From: Candidatus Parcubacteria bacterium
GTDB taxonomy: Bacteria; Patescibacteriota; Patescibacteriia; CAIXNZ01
DNA: 13,612 bases
Assembly: GCA_026395675.1 (NCBI GenBank)
Contig: JAPLYF010000069.1
Span: 1-13,612 of the forward strand
Direction: 5' to 3'
Made by a program: the position numbers and the translations under genes. Each line of letters opens with the position of its first letter. Positions within the stretch are counted from its first letter, which is position 1. The notes under the pieces are model-generated. The model was not told the DNA's origin and did not search any database. It saw only the letters and a program-made list of their open reading frames with translations. Positions 5,430 through 12,186 of the stretch are shown one piece after another.

Positions 5430-5627
5430 ATGGAAGGCTTATGGCTTGAATGGCGAGATGGATGTGTAAAAATTAGGAAAGTTACATCGGTTGGGATTCC
5501 AATTTCAGGTGTTCCGGAAATTTCCACAATTTCGCCAACAAAAGATGGTATTAAAATTTCCGGTTTTGATCCTAAAAAGGTTGAGATTAAACAAACAGAT
5601 AAGGAAATTGCTATTAAACTCCTTTAA
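5430..5627 (+). CDS. Unknown 65-residue beta-rich protein
   Basis: The ATG at 5430 follows AAGGAGG (5416-5422). The product is unrecognised. Its pattern of alternating polar and hydrophobic residues, with short turns such as KDGIK and FDPKK, suggests a small all-beta domain. It has one cysteine and no membrane segment. The gene has its own promoter (5369-5397) and terminator (5663-5692), so it is a monocistronic unit. Function cannot be assigned. Confidence 0.75.
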   Translation: MEGLWLEWRDGCVKIRKVTSVGIPISGVPEISTISPTKDGIKISGFDPKKVEIKQTDKEIAIKLL

Positions 5628-5662
5628 AAAACACTAGCATAAACTCGGATTTGGTCCGGAAT

Positions 5663-5692
5663 AAAGCCCCTAATTATTATTAAGGGCTTTTT
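5663..5692 (+). terminator. Terminator of the 65-aa gene
   Basis: AAAGCCC (5663-5669) pairs with GGGCTTT (5684-5690) across an AT-rich loop, with a T-run overlapping the right arm. The next promoter's -35 starts only five bases after. Confidence 0.8.
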
Positions 5693-5696
5693 AATT

Positions 5697-5725
5697 TTGA
5701 CAAATCAAAAGAAATTTGTTACTCT
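5697..5725 (+). promoter_or_regulatory. Promoter of the 85-aa gene
   Basis: TTGACA (5697-5702), a 17-bp spacer ending in TGT, and TACTCT (5720-5725). Confidence 0.6.
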
Positions 5726-5781
5726 CTAAGTAGAATGACTGCCTTTGGCGGTTTGTAAATTTAAACAAGGAGGAAATAACA

Positions 5782-6039
5782 ATGCCAGTCGCACAAGACA
5801 CTCGTGGGATAATTCAATACTTTATTGAAGAACATGGCGTGGATAATCCTGAATTGCGTATTCCAGTCGGCAGCGAAAAAGAATTGCCGGACAGGGTAAA
5901 GAAATTGATTAAATCAACTGTTCGAGACGCAGGCTGGCAAGTCAAAGATTTCAGGCATAAAAAGTGCCAAAAAACCAAAGGAATAACACATTTTGTTTTC
6001 ATCCAGAGGATAGTCAAACCAACAACCCGAGACAATTAG
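5782..6039 (+). CDS. Unknown 85-residue protein
   Basis: The ATG at 5782 follows AAGGAGG (5767-5773). The product is unrecognised, probably an alpha/beta domain: a helix near residues 8-18, a helix (34-50) containing the basic DRVKKLIKST, and strands around WQVKDF and ITHFVFIQRIV. It has one cysteine and no membrane segment, and basic residues dominate the C-terminal half. The last five codons form the left arm of the terminator hairpin, so coding and termination overlap. It is a monocistronic unit with promoter at 5697-5725. Function is unknown. Confidence 0.8.
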   Translation: MPVAQDTRGIIQYFIEEHGVDNPELRIPVGSEKELPDRVKKLIKSTVRDAGWQVKDFRHKKCQKTKGITHFVFIQRIVKPTTRDN

Positions 6040-6056
6040 GTGTCTCGGGTTTTAAT
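6024..6056 (+). terminator. Terminator overlapping the end of the 85-aa gene
   Basis: AACCCGAGAC (6024-6033) pairs perfectly with GTCTCGGGTT (6042-6051), with T-rich sequence after. The stop codon TAG (6037-6039) is in the loop. Confidence 0.85.
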
Positions 6057-6085
6057 TTGACAAAAACAAATTTATAGTTTAATTT
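6057..6085 (+). promoter_or_regulatory. Promoter of the 140-aa gene
   Basis: TTGACA (6057-6062), a 17-bp spacer and TAATTT (6080-6085), abutting the preceding terminator. Confidence 0.65.
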
Positions 6086-6116
6086 ATATTTAAAACGCTT
6101 GTAAGGAGGTTAAAAA

Positions 6117-6539
6117 GTGAACGTTACAATCTGCAGTAAAAACGGCCAGCCAAAAGTAATTAAATATTGGCGATTTTGCGCTGACTGCATCCACGCCAGA
6201 TTTATTGTTATCCGAGGGGTTTTTGGCAAAAACAAATTAACTAACTGGACAATGCCAACTAAGGTTTATCTTTATAAATGTCCTCATGTTACAATTGGCA
6301 TCAGCAAGGGTAAAAAGCATATAAAAGAGCCATGGAATAGGACAGACATAGTGCCAACAAGCTTTGCCGCTGATAATCCCAGCCATCATGAATTTGTTTG
6401 GCAAAATTTCGAGGGCGAATTGCTGCATAATTGTAAAAAAATGCAGTTTGCAGAAATTCCTCCTGAATTATGGTTTGATGTGTTTTTCTTGGCAGCACCA
6501 AAGAAAATTCAATCTTGTCCAACCTGTTTAAAATGCTAA
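6117..6539 (+). CDS. Unknown 140-residue cysteine/histidine-rich protein, possible zinc binding
   Basis: Translation most likely starts at GTG 6117, 7 bases after AAGGAGG (6103-6109). The product is unrecognised. It has a CADC pair (C21, C24) near the N-terminus and CPTCLKC at the extreme C-terminus (C134, C137, C140), plus further cysteines and several histidines between. Such paired CxxC motifs suggest zinc binding, with the two ends of the chain possibly sharing one site. The N-terminal part is basic and there is no membrane helix. It has its own promoter (6057-6085) and a strong terminator (6538-6568). The metal-binding role is inference. Confidence 0.8.
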   Translation: MNVTICSKNGQPKVIKYWRFCADCIHARFIVIRGVFGKNKLTNWTMPTKVYLYKCPHVTIGISKGKKHIKEPWNRTDIVPTSFAADNPSHHEFVWQNFEGELLHNCKKMQFAEIPPELWFDVFFLAAPKKIQSCPTCLKC

Positions 6540-6568
6540 GCCCCTAAGAAATAAGGGGCTTTTTTTTA
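6538..6568 (+). terminator. Terminator of the 140-aa gene
   Basis: AAGCCCCT (6538-6545) pairs with AGGGGCTT (6554-6561) around an 8-base loop, followed by a long T-run. The hairpin starts inside the stop codon. Confidence 0.9.
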
Positions 6569-6578
6569 TTTATATATT

Positions 6579-6587
6579 TGTTATAAT
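6579..6587 (+). promoter_or_regulatory. Extended -10 promoter candidate for the 158-aa gene
   Basis: TGTTATAAT gives a perfect extended -10 (TGn plus TATAAT at 6582-6587). No good -35 lies 17 bases upstream, where the T-run of the previous terminator is. The leader would be about 120 bases and contain the palindromic element at 6630-6708. Confidence 0.5.
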
Positions 6588-6629
6588 TGATTTACGTACC
6601 TATCCAATTAACATCAAGTAAAAGAAAGT

Positions 6630-6708
6630 CCTCCTTCGCTCCATCCTCCGTAGCAGTAGCCTGCTACTGCGGAGGAGGACGGGTAAAACTACGGAGGACG
6701 AAGGGAGG
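6630..6708. repeat. GC-rich palindromic element whose right arm supplies a ribosome binding site
   Basis: The outer arms CCTCCTTCG (6630-6638) and CGAAGGGAGG (6699-6708) pair with one bulged base. TCCTCCGTAG (6644-6653) pairs with CTACGGAGGA (6689-6698), and GCAGTAG (6653-6659) with CTACTGC (6664-6670) inside. The right outer arm contains GGGAGG, which is the Shine-Dalgarno sequence for the ATG at 6717. When the leader RNA folds, that site is paired. The element is non-coding and differs sharply in composition from its surroundings. Confidence 0.7.
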
Positions 6709-6716
6709 TGAGTTTT

Positions 6717-7193
6717 ATGACTAAAGGGGAATATGACTTTGATCCAGATATCTTACAGGCACGAGTAAAGAGCCTTAAGGAGGGGAATCATAATGCTGAA
6801 ACTGCCCGCATAATATTGTGGAAAATTAAAGAGGCAGTGATTAAGGCATATGTAACTTGGGCACAATTAGGCACCAGCGAAGAAGAACTAACGCAAATTT
6901 TGCAACAAAAAATGCAGGCAGAAGGGATGAGGCAAAGAGCGTTAAAAGATTCCAGAGAACAGGATCTGTTGAAGAAAAAAACACTGATTGGATTTCAAAT
7001 CGGCAAATTCAAAAAAGTCTGGAAAGAGTATTCAACTGGCAACCAAAAAGTTCTTTTAGACCTGCTCTTTGAATTTCGCGAGATTAAGCAAATGCTTATG
7101 GTAGGCGAAATAACTCCGGCTGATTTAATACCGGATTTTCCGCCTGGGGAATTTTTTCCCTTAAATGAGTTGCTGGAAAAACATTCGCCTTAA
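6717..7193 (+). CDS. Unknown 158-residue helical protein
   Basis: I place the start at ATG 6717, 8 bases after GGGAGG (6703-6708). A GTG at 6708 overlaps the ribosome site and is less likely. The product is unrecognised. It is predicted to be largely helical, with a charged glutamine/glutamate/lysine-rich middle (residues about 55-90, including QQKMQAEGMRQRALKDSREQ) that could form a coiled coil, a FQIGKFKKVWKEY segment, and a proline-rich FPPGEFFP near the C-terminus. There is no signal peptide, membrane segment or cysteine. Its ribosome site lies in the palindromic element, so translation may depend on RNA folding. A terminator follows at 7201-7233. Confidence 0.8.
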   Translation: MTKGEYDFDPDILQARVKSLKEGNHNAETARIILWKIKEAVIKAYVTWAQLGTSEEELTQILQQKMQAEGMRQRALKDSREQDLLKKKTLIGFQIGKFKKVWKEYSTGNQKVLLDLLFEFREIKQMLMVGEITPADLIPDFPPGEFFPLNELLEKHSP

Positions 7194-7200
7194 TTTTCAA

Positions 7201-7233
7201 AGTCCCATTGATTTAAATTTATGGGGCTTTTTT
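7201..7233 (+). terminator. Terminator of the 158-aa gene
   Basis: AGTCCCAT (7201-7208) pairs with ATGGGGCT (7221-7228) including one G-U pair, followed by a T-run. Confidence 0.8.
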
Positions 7234-7249
7234 CTTTTAGTCAAAAATA

Positions 7250-7258
7250 TGTTAAAAT
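7250..7258 (+). promoter_or_regulatory. Extended -10 promoter candidate giving a leaderless transcript
   Basis: TGTTAAAAT gives TGn plus TAAAAT (7253-7258). Transcription would begin at about 7265, which is the A of the ATG. No -35 consensus is visible upstream, as expected for an extended -10 promoter. Confidence 0.5.
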
Positions 7259-7264
7259 ACTAAT

Positions 7265-7627
7265 ATGAACAATACCTCAAGTTTTGAAGTTCTTGGTTTA
7301 ATTTTAATGGATGAAATTAGAACGGTTTTGTATTTCCCGCTTTGGTGGTATTCCAAAGGTTTGCTTAAGGTTATTAATGGCTGCTGGGAATTTATCAAGG
7401 ATTTTGAACAGACCCTGGGTTTTTGGATTTGGGTTAAAAATCTTTTTGTACCCATGTTTGGAGAGCGGGATATTGCCGGCCGTTTGATCAGTTTTGGCCT
7501 GCGTCTTTTTCAAATCATTACCAAAGGTTTTGCTTTGTTAATTATTATTGGCCTTAATTTAATCTTTATAATAATCTGGCTGGTTTTGCCTATTTTTGTG
7601 ATTTATCAAATTATTATTCATTTTTAA
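7265..7627 (+). CDS. Unknown 120-residue membrane protein coupled to the Clp-like ATPase
   Basis: The ATG at 7265 has no Shine-Dalgarno sequence and coincides with the predicted transcription start, so the message may be leaderless. The protein has an amphipathic, aromatic-rich first half (FPLWWYSKG, LGFWIWVKN) that probably lies on or dips into the membrane. A strong C-terminal hydrophobic stretch (about residues 84-118) is long enough for one or two membrane helices. I do not recognise a named family. Its stop is one base before the ATG of the Clp-like gene, so the two are almost certainly co-transcribed and translationally coupled. It may anchor or serve as partner of that ATPase; this is inference from position only. 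Confidence 0.8.
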   Translation: MNNTSSFEVLGLILMDEIRTVLYFPLWWYSKGLLKVINGCWEFIKDFEQTLGFWIWVKNLFVPMFGERDIAGRLISFGLRLFQIITKGFALLIIIGLNLIFIIIWLVLPIFVIYQIIIHF

Positions 7628-7628
7628 A

Positions 7629-10403
7629 ATGCCAAATAATCAAGAAAACCTTCAATTTTTAATCTGTGCCAATTGCAATGGCCAGGGTTATGTTGGACAG
7701 AAAAAATGCCGAGTTTGCCATGGGCAGGGGATTATCGCCTATCTTGACGGCCATATTTTATATTGGGGCAGAAAAATAAATCGATATTATTTGAAACAAT
7801 ATAAAATTGAGAGATTGATTCATAATCTTATTTATGTTACTTTGTTAATTTTAGCTGTCTTGGGTGTTTTGAGTTTGGTTTATGCGCTTTATTTAATTGA
7901 TTTTAGAATAAAGATTGCTGATTTAAAAAACTGGTTTTTGGGCGGTAATAAATCATTACTATTTTTTTGGCTGACTATTTTAACAGATTTATATTTAATT
8001 TATTTTTCTTCTTTAGATAAAGATAAAAAGCAAAAGGTCTTGGTTAAAAAATATAAATCAGAAGAGGATGAAAGAACCCCACCGCCTTTGCTTGATTGGC
8101 AGCAAGTGAAAAAAATAAGCCATAAAAATAAAATAGATATTAGTCCGGCTTTTAATGAAGATGCTTTGAAATTAATTGAAAAGGCCTTTGAAATTGCTGA
8201 TCGCTATAATGCCCTGGAAGTGGGACCGGTTCATTACTTAATTGCCGGCATCTTGATATCGCAGAAAGTTAATAATGTTTTTAACCGTTTGGGCATTGAT
8301 TTAAATAATTTTGCCCAAAAAATTGGCACTGTTGCTGGCCAGACACCGCGGAGTGAAAATGTGACGATTTTTTCAGCCCAGGCAATCCAGATTTTAATGA
8401 AGGCCTACCGTCTGGCTTATTTTAATGGTTTAGAAGAGGTAGAAGCAACTGAAATTATCCAGGAAGCCATTGGAGCTGACAAATTAATCCAGGAAGTTTT
8501 AATTGATTTAAATATATCACTGGAAAAGGTAGAGAACGTGATTATCTGGTTCAGAATCAGGAAATTATTATATCAAAAGTGGCAGCGCTATCGCGCCAGT
8601 TCTACATTGAAATCAAAGACCGGCATTGATCGGGCCATGACAGCGATTCAAACAGCTTATTTAAATCAGTTTTCCGAGGACTTAACGCTTTTAGCAAAAA
8701 TGGGTTATTTGGATTTGTGTATTGACAGGGATAAGGAATTTATTGAAATTTTTAGAATCTTGGAAGGCAGTTCTGTCAAAGCCGTGGTTTTGGTGGGCGA
8801 GCCAGGCACTGGCAAGACAGCTATCATTGAAGGTTTGGCCCAGAAAATGATTGCTGATGATGTACCGGATTTTCTCAAGGATAAAAGATTAGTCAGCTTG
8901 AGCATTTCGCGTTTGATTTCAGGCGCTTCTGCCACAGATGCGCAGGAACGACTTTTGATCTGTTTAAACGAAGCAATTAATGCCGGCAATGTGGTTTTTT
9001 ATATTGACAATATTCATGATTTAATCGGTATTGCGGCTGGCGGACAAGAAGGGGTCGGCTTGGCTGAAGTTTTAAATGAGGCGCTAGGCAAAAATTTATT
9101 TATTTTAATCGCCAGTACCACGCCGTTAAATTATAGCCGTTACATTGAAAATGTTAGTTTGGGCCATATTATCCAGAAGATAGATATTGTTGAACCAGAA
9201 CTTAATCTAGCTATTCAGATTTTGGAAGGCAAGGTCGGTTTTATTGAAAATAAAAATAATATTTATTTTTCCTACGATGCTCTGGATAAGGCAGTCAAAT
9301 TAACTGATCGCTATATTCATAATTATTTTCTGCCGCACAAAGCCATTACTTTGCTGGAAGAGGTGGCGGTTTGGGCCAAAAAAACCAAAGGCGCCCAAGC
9401 TGTGGTCATGGGGAATGACGTGGCTAATTTGCTTTCGGAAAAAATTAAAATGCCGGTTTCTGAAATCACTGAAAAAGAAAGCGATAAATTATTGCGGCTG
9501 GAAGAAATTATTCATCAGCGTATTGTTGATCAAGAAGAAGCTGTTTCAGCCGTGGCCAATAGTTTGAGGCGCGCTCGGGCCGAATTGCGCGATATTAAAC
9601 GGCCCATTGCCAATCTGCTTTTTCTGGGGCCGACTGGCGTGGGTAAAACTGAGTTAGCCAAAGCCATCGCTGAAGTTTATTTTGGCAGTGAAGATAATAT
9701 GATTCGCCTGGATATGTCAGAGTATCAGGAAAGAGACAGCATTAACCGCTTAATTGGCGCTCCGCCTGGTTATGCTGGAACTGGCGAAGGCGGGCAATTA
9801 ACCGAAGCAGTCAGGAAAAACCCTTTTAGTTTAGTTTTACTCGATGAATTGGAAAAAGCGCATCCTGATCTTTTGAATCTATTTTTACAGGTGATGGAAG
9901 ACGGGCGCTTAACTGATTCAACTGGCCGAACTGTTGATTTTACCAATGTGATTTTAATTGCCACTTCCAATGCCCAGACAAATTTTATCCAGGAAAAGGT
10001 TAAACAAGGCGTCTCAGTTGAAGAAATCAAGAAAGAACTTCTGGAAACTGAATTAAAGCAGTTTTTCAAGCCAGAATTTATTAATCGTTTTGATAATATT
10101 ATTGTTTTCAAGCCCCTTGGTATGAACGAGGTTTTGCAGATTGCTCGTTTATTATTAGCCAAAGTAGCTCAAAGTTTGGAAGCTAAGGGCATTAATTTTC
10201 AGGCCACAGATGAAGCAGTTGAGGAATTAGCTCAAATCGGCTTTGATCAGCAATATGGAGCCAGGCCTTTGCGCCGAGCCATTCAGGAGCGGGTTGATAA
10301 TGCCCTGGCAGAATATTTACTCAAAGGAAAAATTAGCCGCCGTGATTTAGCAATTTTGGAAAAAGGCGGAGTAATTAGGGTAGAAAAAGCCCAAAAGTTT
10401 TAA
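7629..10403 (+). CDS. Membrane-anchored Clp-family AAA+ ATPase with N-terminal DnaJ-type zinc finger
   Basis: This 924-residue protein is a ClpA/B/C-type unfoldase with added parts. Two DnaJ-like CxxCxGxG repeats (13-20 and 27-34) are followed by two membrane helices (about 67-90 and 109-128), a Clp N-domain (about 170-305) and two AAA+ modules. AAA1 has Walker A GEPGTGKT (390-397), but its Walker B glutamate is N461 (YIDN), the pore-loop tyrosine is missing (SGASATDA, 431-438) and both arginine fingers are replaced (H513, I514). It may therefore bind but not hydrolyse ATP. AAA2 is complete: Walker A 667-674, pore loop GYAG (714-717), D739/E740, arginine finger R820 and the C-terminal sensor GARPLRRAI. 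No ClpB/ClpC middle domain and no clear IGF/VGF loop for ClpP is seen, so whether it feeds a protease is open. It starts one base after the membrane-protein gene, without a Shine-Dalgarno sequence. Confidence 0.92.
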   Translation: MPNNQENLQFLICANCNGQGYVGQKKCRVCHGQGIIAYLDGHILYWGRKINRYYLKQYKIERLIHNLIYVTLLILAVLGVLSLVYALYLIDFRIKIADLKNWFLGGNKSLLFFWLTILTDLYLIYFSSLDKDKKQKVLVKKYKSEEDERTPPPLLDWQQVKKISHKNKIDISPAFNEDALKLIEKAFEIADRYNALEVGPVHYLIAGILISQKVNNVFNRLGIDLNNFAQKIGTVAGQTPRSENVTIFSAQAIQILMKAYRLAYFNGLEEVEATEIIQEAIGADKLIQEVLIDLNISLEKVENVIIWFRIRKLLYQKWQRYRASSTLKSKTGIDRAMTAIQTAYLNQFSEDLTLLAKMGYLDLCIDRDKEFIEIFRILEGSSVKAVVLVGEPGTGKTAIIEGLAQKMIADDVPDFLKDKRLVSLSISRLISGASATDAQERLLICLNEAINAGNVVFYIDNIHDLIGIAAGGQEGVGLAEVLNEALGKNLFILIASTTPLNYSRYIENVSLGHIIQKIDIVEPELNLAIQILEGKVGFIENKNNIYFSYDALDKAVKLTDRYIHNYFLPHKAITLLEEVAVWAKKTKGAQAVVMGNDVANLLSEKIKMPVSEITEKESDKLLRLEEIIHQRIVDQEEAVSAVANSLRRARAELRDIKRPIANLLFLGPTGVGKTELAKAIAEVYFGSEDNMIRLDMSEYQERDSINRLIGAPPGYAGTGEGGQLTEAVRKNPFSLVLLDELEKAHPDLLNLFLQVMEDGRLTDSTGRTVDFTNVILIATSNAQTNFIQEKVKQGVSVEEIKKELLETELKQFFKPEFINRFDNIIVFKPLGMNEVLQIARLLLAKVAQSLEAKGINFQATDEAVEELAQIGFDQQYGARPLRRAIQERVDNALAEYLLKGKISRRDLAILEKGGVIRVEKAQKF

Positions 10404-10416
10404 TTTTAATATTTTT

Positions 10417-10443
10417 AAAACCCTAATCTTTAGCGGTTTTTTT
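10417..10443 (+). terminator. Terminator of the membrane-protein/Clp operon
   Basis: AAAACC-CTAA (10417-10426) pairs with TTAG-GGTTTT (10430-10440) with one bulged C, around a 3-base loop, then a T-run. Confidence 0.75.
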
Positions 10444-10448
10444 ATTTC

Positions 10449-10477
10449 TTGAAAATAAGTTATTTTTATGAGAAAAT
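10449..10477 (+). promoter_or_regulatory. Promoter candidate for the WecA-like gene
   Basis: TTGAAA (10449-10454), a 17-bp spacer ending in TGA, and GAAAAT (10472-10477). An alternative -10, CATAAT (10486-10491), would put the transcription start at the ATG. Either way the leader is very short and there is no ribosome site. Confidence 0.4.
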
Positions 10478-10497
10478 AGATTTATCATAATTTTACT

Positions 10498-11601
10498 ATG
10501 ACTTATCTCTTAATTTTACTTTTAACCTTTTTTCTTTCATTTATTCTGACCTGGCTGATTAAAAAAATTGCCTTAAAATTGCAAATTGTTGATTGGCCTG
10601 ATTTTGAAAGAAAAATTCATAAGGTTCCCATACCCTTATTAGGGGGCGTGGCAATATTTTTAAGTTTTATTTTGGTCTTAGTTTATTATAGTGTTTTTAC
10701 TAATTTAGTAATCTGGGGGTTTATTTTACCCAAACATATTTTGGGAATCATAATAGCGTCTTTTATCGTTATATTAGGTGGAGTTTTAGATGATAAATTT
10801 AATTTAAAATCCAAAATTCAATTTATTTTTCCAATAGTTGCTGCCTTAGTTATTATTGCTTTTGGCCTAAGTATTAATTATGTGAAAAATCCTTTTGGCG
10901 GAACTATAAGTTTTAGAAATTGGGATTTGATCTTATTTTGGTGGCAGGGGCTGCCTTACCGTCTTACTCTTTTAGCTGATCTCTTTACATTGCTTTGGCT
11001 TTTGGGTATGATGTATACTACGAAATTATTGGATGGTCTTGATGGCCTAGTTTCAGGCATTACAGTCATTGGTTCTTTGATTATCTTTGCTATTGCCATG
11101 AGTAATAACGTTGCTCAGTATAATACTGGCTTGATTGCTCTGATTTTAGCCGGAGCTTTTTGCGGCTTTTTGATTTTTAATTTTCATCCGGCCAAAATTT
11201 TTTTGGGTGAAAGCGGGAGTTTGTTTGCCGGCTTAATGCTCGGTGTCTTAGCCATAATTTCTGGCTCTAAAGTAGCGACAACTTTATTAATTATGGGCAT
11301 TCCGATTTTAGATGTTGTTTGGGTAATTGGCCGCCGATTATTTAATAAAAAAGCGGTCAGTTTGGCAGACAGGAAACACTTGCATTTTAGATTGCTGGAT
11401 ATCGGGCTCAGCCAAAGACAAGCAGTGATTTTTATGTATATTCTGACGGCTTTATTCGGCAGCACGGCCTTATTTTTACAAACTTTCGGCAAGCTAGTTG
11501 CCTTTTTAATTTTAATTATAGTCATGTTGATTTTAGGCGCAAGTTTGGTTATAATGTATAAATATGGAAATATTAAAAACACAAAAGAAATCAAACAATA
11601 A
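10498..11601 (+). CDS. Polyprenyl-phosphate sugar-1-phosphate transferase, WecA/TagO/MraY family
   Basis: Members move a sugar-1-phosphate from a UDP-sugar to undecaprenyl phosphate in the membrane, starting cell-surface polysaccharide or peptidoglycan lipid intermediates. The 367 residues contain about ten membrane helices and family motifs in order: RKIHKVPIPLLGG (38-50), the metal-binding pair D98-D99 in GGVLDDKF, LLDGLDGLVSG with D179 and D182, NFHPAKIFLGESGS, and HLHFRLL (294-300). Length and the HxH motif favour WecA/TagO over MraY. Two positions are unusual: K176 where asparagine normally precedes the DGLDG motif, and E238 where an aspartate of the GD(x)GS motif is a metal ligand. The exact sugar is unknown. 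The 3' end overlaps the next gene by 38 bases. Confidence 0.93.
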   Translation: MTYLLILLLTFFLSFILTWLIKKIALKLQIVDWPDFERKIHKVPIPLLGGVAIFLSFILVLVYYSVFTNLVIWGFILPKHILGIIIASFIVILGGVLDDKFNLKSKIQFIFPIVAALVIIAFGLSINYVKNPFGGTISFRNWDLILFWWQGLPYRLTLLADLFTLLWLLGMMYTTKLLDGLDGLVSGITVIGSLIIFAIAMSNNVAQYNTGLIALILAGAFCGFLIFNFHPAKIFLGESGSLFAGLMLGVLAIISGSKVATTLLIMGIPILDVVWVIGRRLFNKKAVSLADRKHLHFRLLDIGLSQRQAVIFMYILTALFGSTALFLQTFGKLVAFLILIIVMLILGASLVIMYKYGNIKNTKEIKQ

Positions 11602-12064
11602 TATAATTTTTGCAGTAATTTTTTTAGTGGTAATTATTATTATTGTTGTAGTTTTAACCAGTTTTTTTTCGATTTATTCAAATAATAATCCCATGGCCAA
11701 TGGGCAAGTAAAAATAGACGGTAAGGTTATAAAGGTAGATATTGCCAAAACACCAGAAGAGCAAGCCAATGGCCTGAGCGGCTGGGAAAAACTGGCCGAT
11801 AATCAAGGCATGCTTTTTGTTTTTAAAGATAAGCGTTATCGTGATTTTTGGATGCAAGGCATGAAATTTCCCATTGACATAATCTGGATTGAAGATAATA
11901 AAATTATTGATATAGCCAAAAATACGCCAGTTCCAACCGATGAAAATAATCCTCCGATTTATAGGCCGCTTAGCGAAGTTAATTATGTTTTAGAAGTTAA
12001 GGCCGGTTATTGCGAGGCAAAAAATATAAAAGTTGGTGATACAGTTGAATACATAATTAAGTAA
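11564..12064 (+). CDS. Membrane-anchored DUF192 (COG1430) protein
   Basis: The 166-residue product has a charged N-terminus, a single strongly hydrophobic segment (about 14-38) that acts as an anchor or uncleaved signal, and a DUF192 domain from about residue 48 on. Family marks are TPEEQANGLSG, the GMLFVF strand, FWMQGMKFPIDIIWI and the C-terminal VLEVKAGYCEAKNIKVGD. DUF192 proteins are small, extracytoplasmic beta domains of unknown function. The ATG at 11564 overlaps the preceding gene by 38 bases; the next methionine (residue 44) would remove the membrane segment, so the upstream start is preferred. No Shine-Dalgarno sequence is seen. It is probably co-transcribed with the WecA-like gene and ends at a terminator. 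Confidence 0.9.
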   Translation: MEILKTQKKSNNNIIFAVIFLVVIIIIVVVLTSFFSIYSNNNPMANGQVKIDGKVIKVDIAKTPEEQANGLSGWEKLADNQGMLFVFKDKRYRDFWMQGMKFPIDIIWIEDNKIIDIAKNTPVPTDENNPPIYRPLSEVNYVLEVKAGYCEAKNIKVGDTVEYIIK

Positions 12065-12089
12065 ATATAGTTAAACTCGTAAAATAATA

Positions 12090-12113
12090 AAATCCCTTAA
12101 CTGGGATTTTTTT
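12090..12113 (+). terminator. Terminator after the DUF192 gene
   Basis: AAATCCC (12090-12096) pairs with GGGATTT (12103-12109) around a 6-base loop, followed by a T-run that leads straight into the argG promoter. Confidence 0.85.
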
Positions 12114-12114
12114 C

Positions 12115-12143
12115 TTGACAATTTTGGAAAATCTTGTTTAGAT
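12115..12143 (+). promoter_or_regulatory. argG promoter
   Basis: TTGACA (12115-12120), a 17-bp spacer ending in TGT, and TTAGAT (12138-12143); TAGATA one base later is an alternative -10. No ArgR-box-like palindrome is evident around it. Confidence 0.6.
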
Positions 12144-12186
12144 AGTAAAAAAGGATTGGTACTTTAAAAAGAAAGGAGAAAGAAAA

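Noticed and set aside
6857..7072. 71-residue frame inside the 158-aa gene
   Set aside because: It overlaps a better-supported gene in another frame and has low-complexity composition with no ribosome site.
9770..10162. 130-residue minus-strand frame within the Clp-like gene
   Set aside because: It is antisense to the conserved AAA2 domain, with no promoter or ribosome site of its own.
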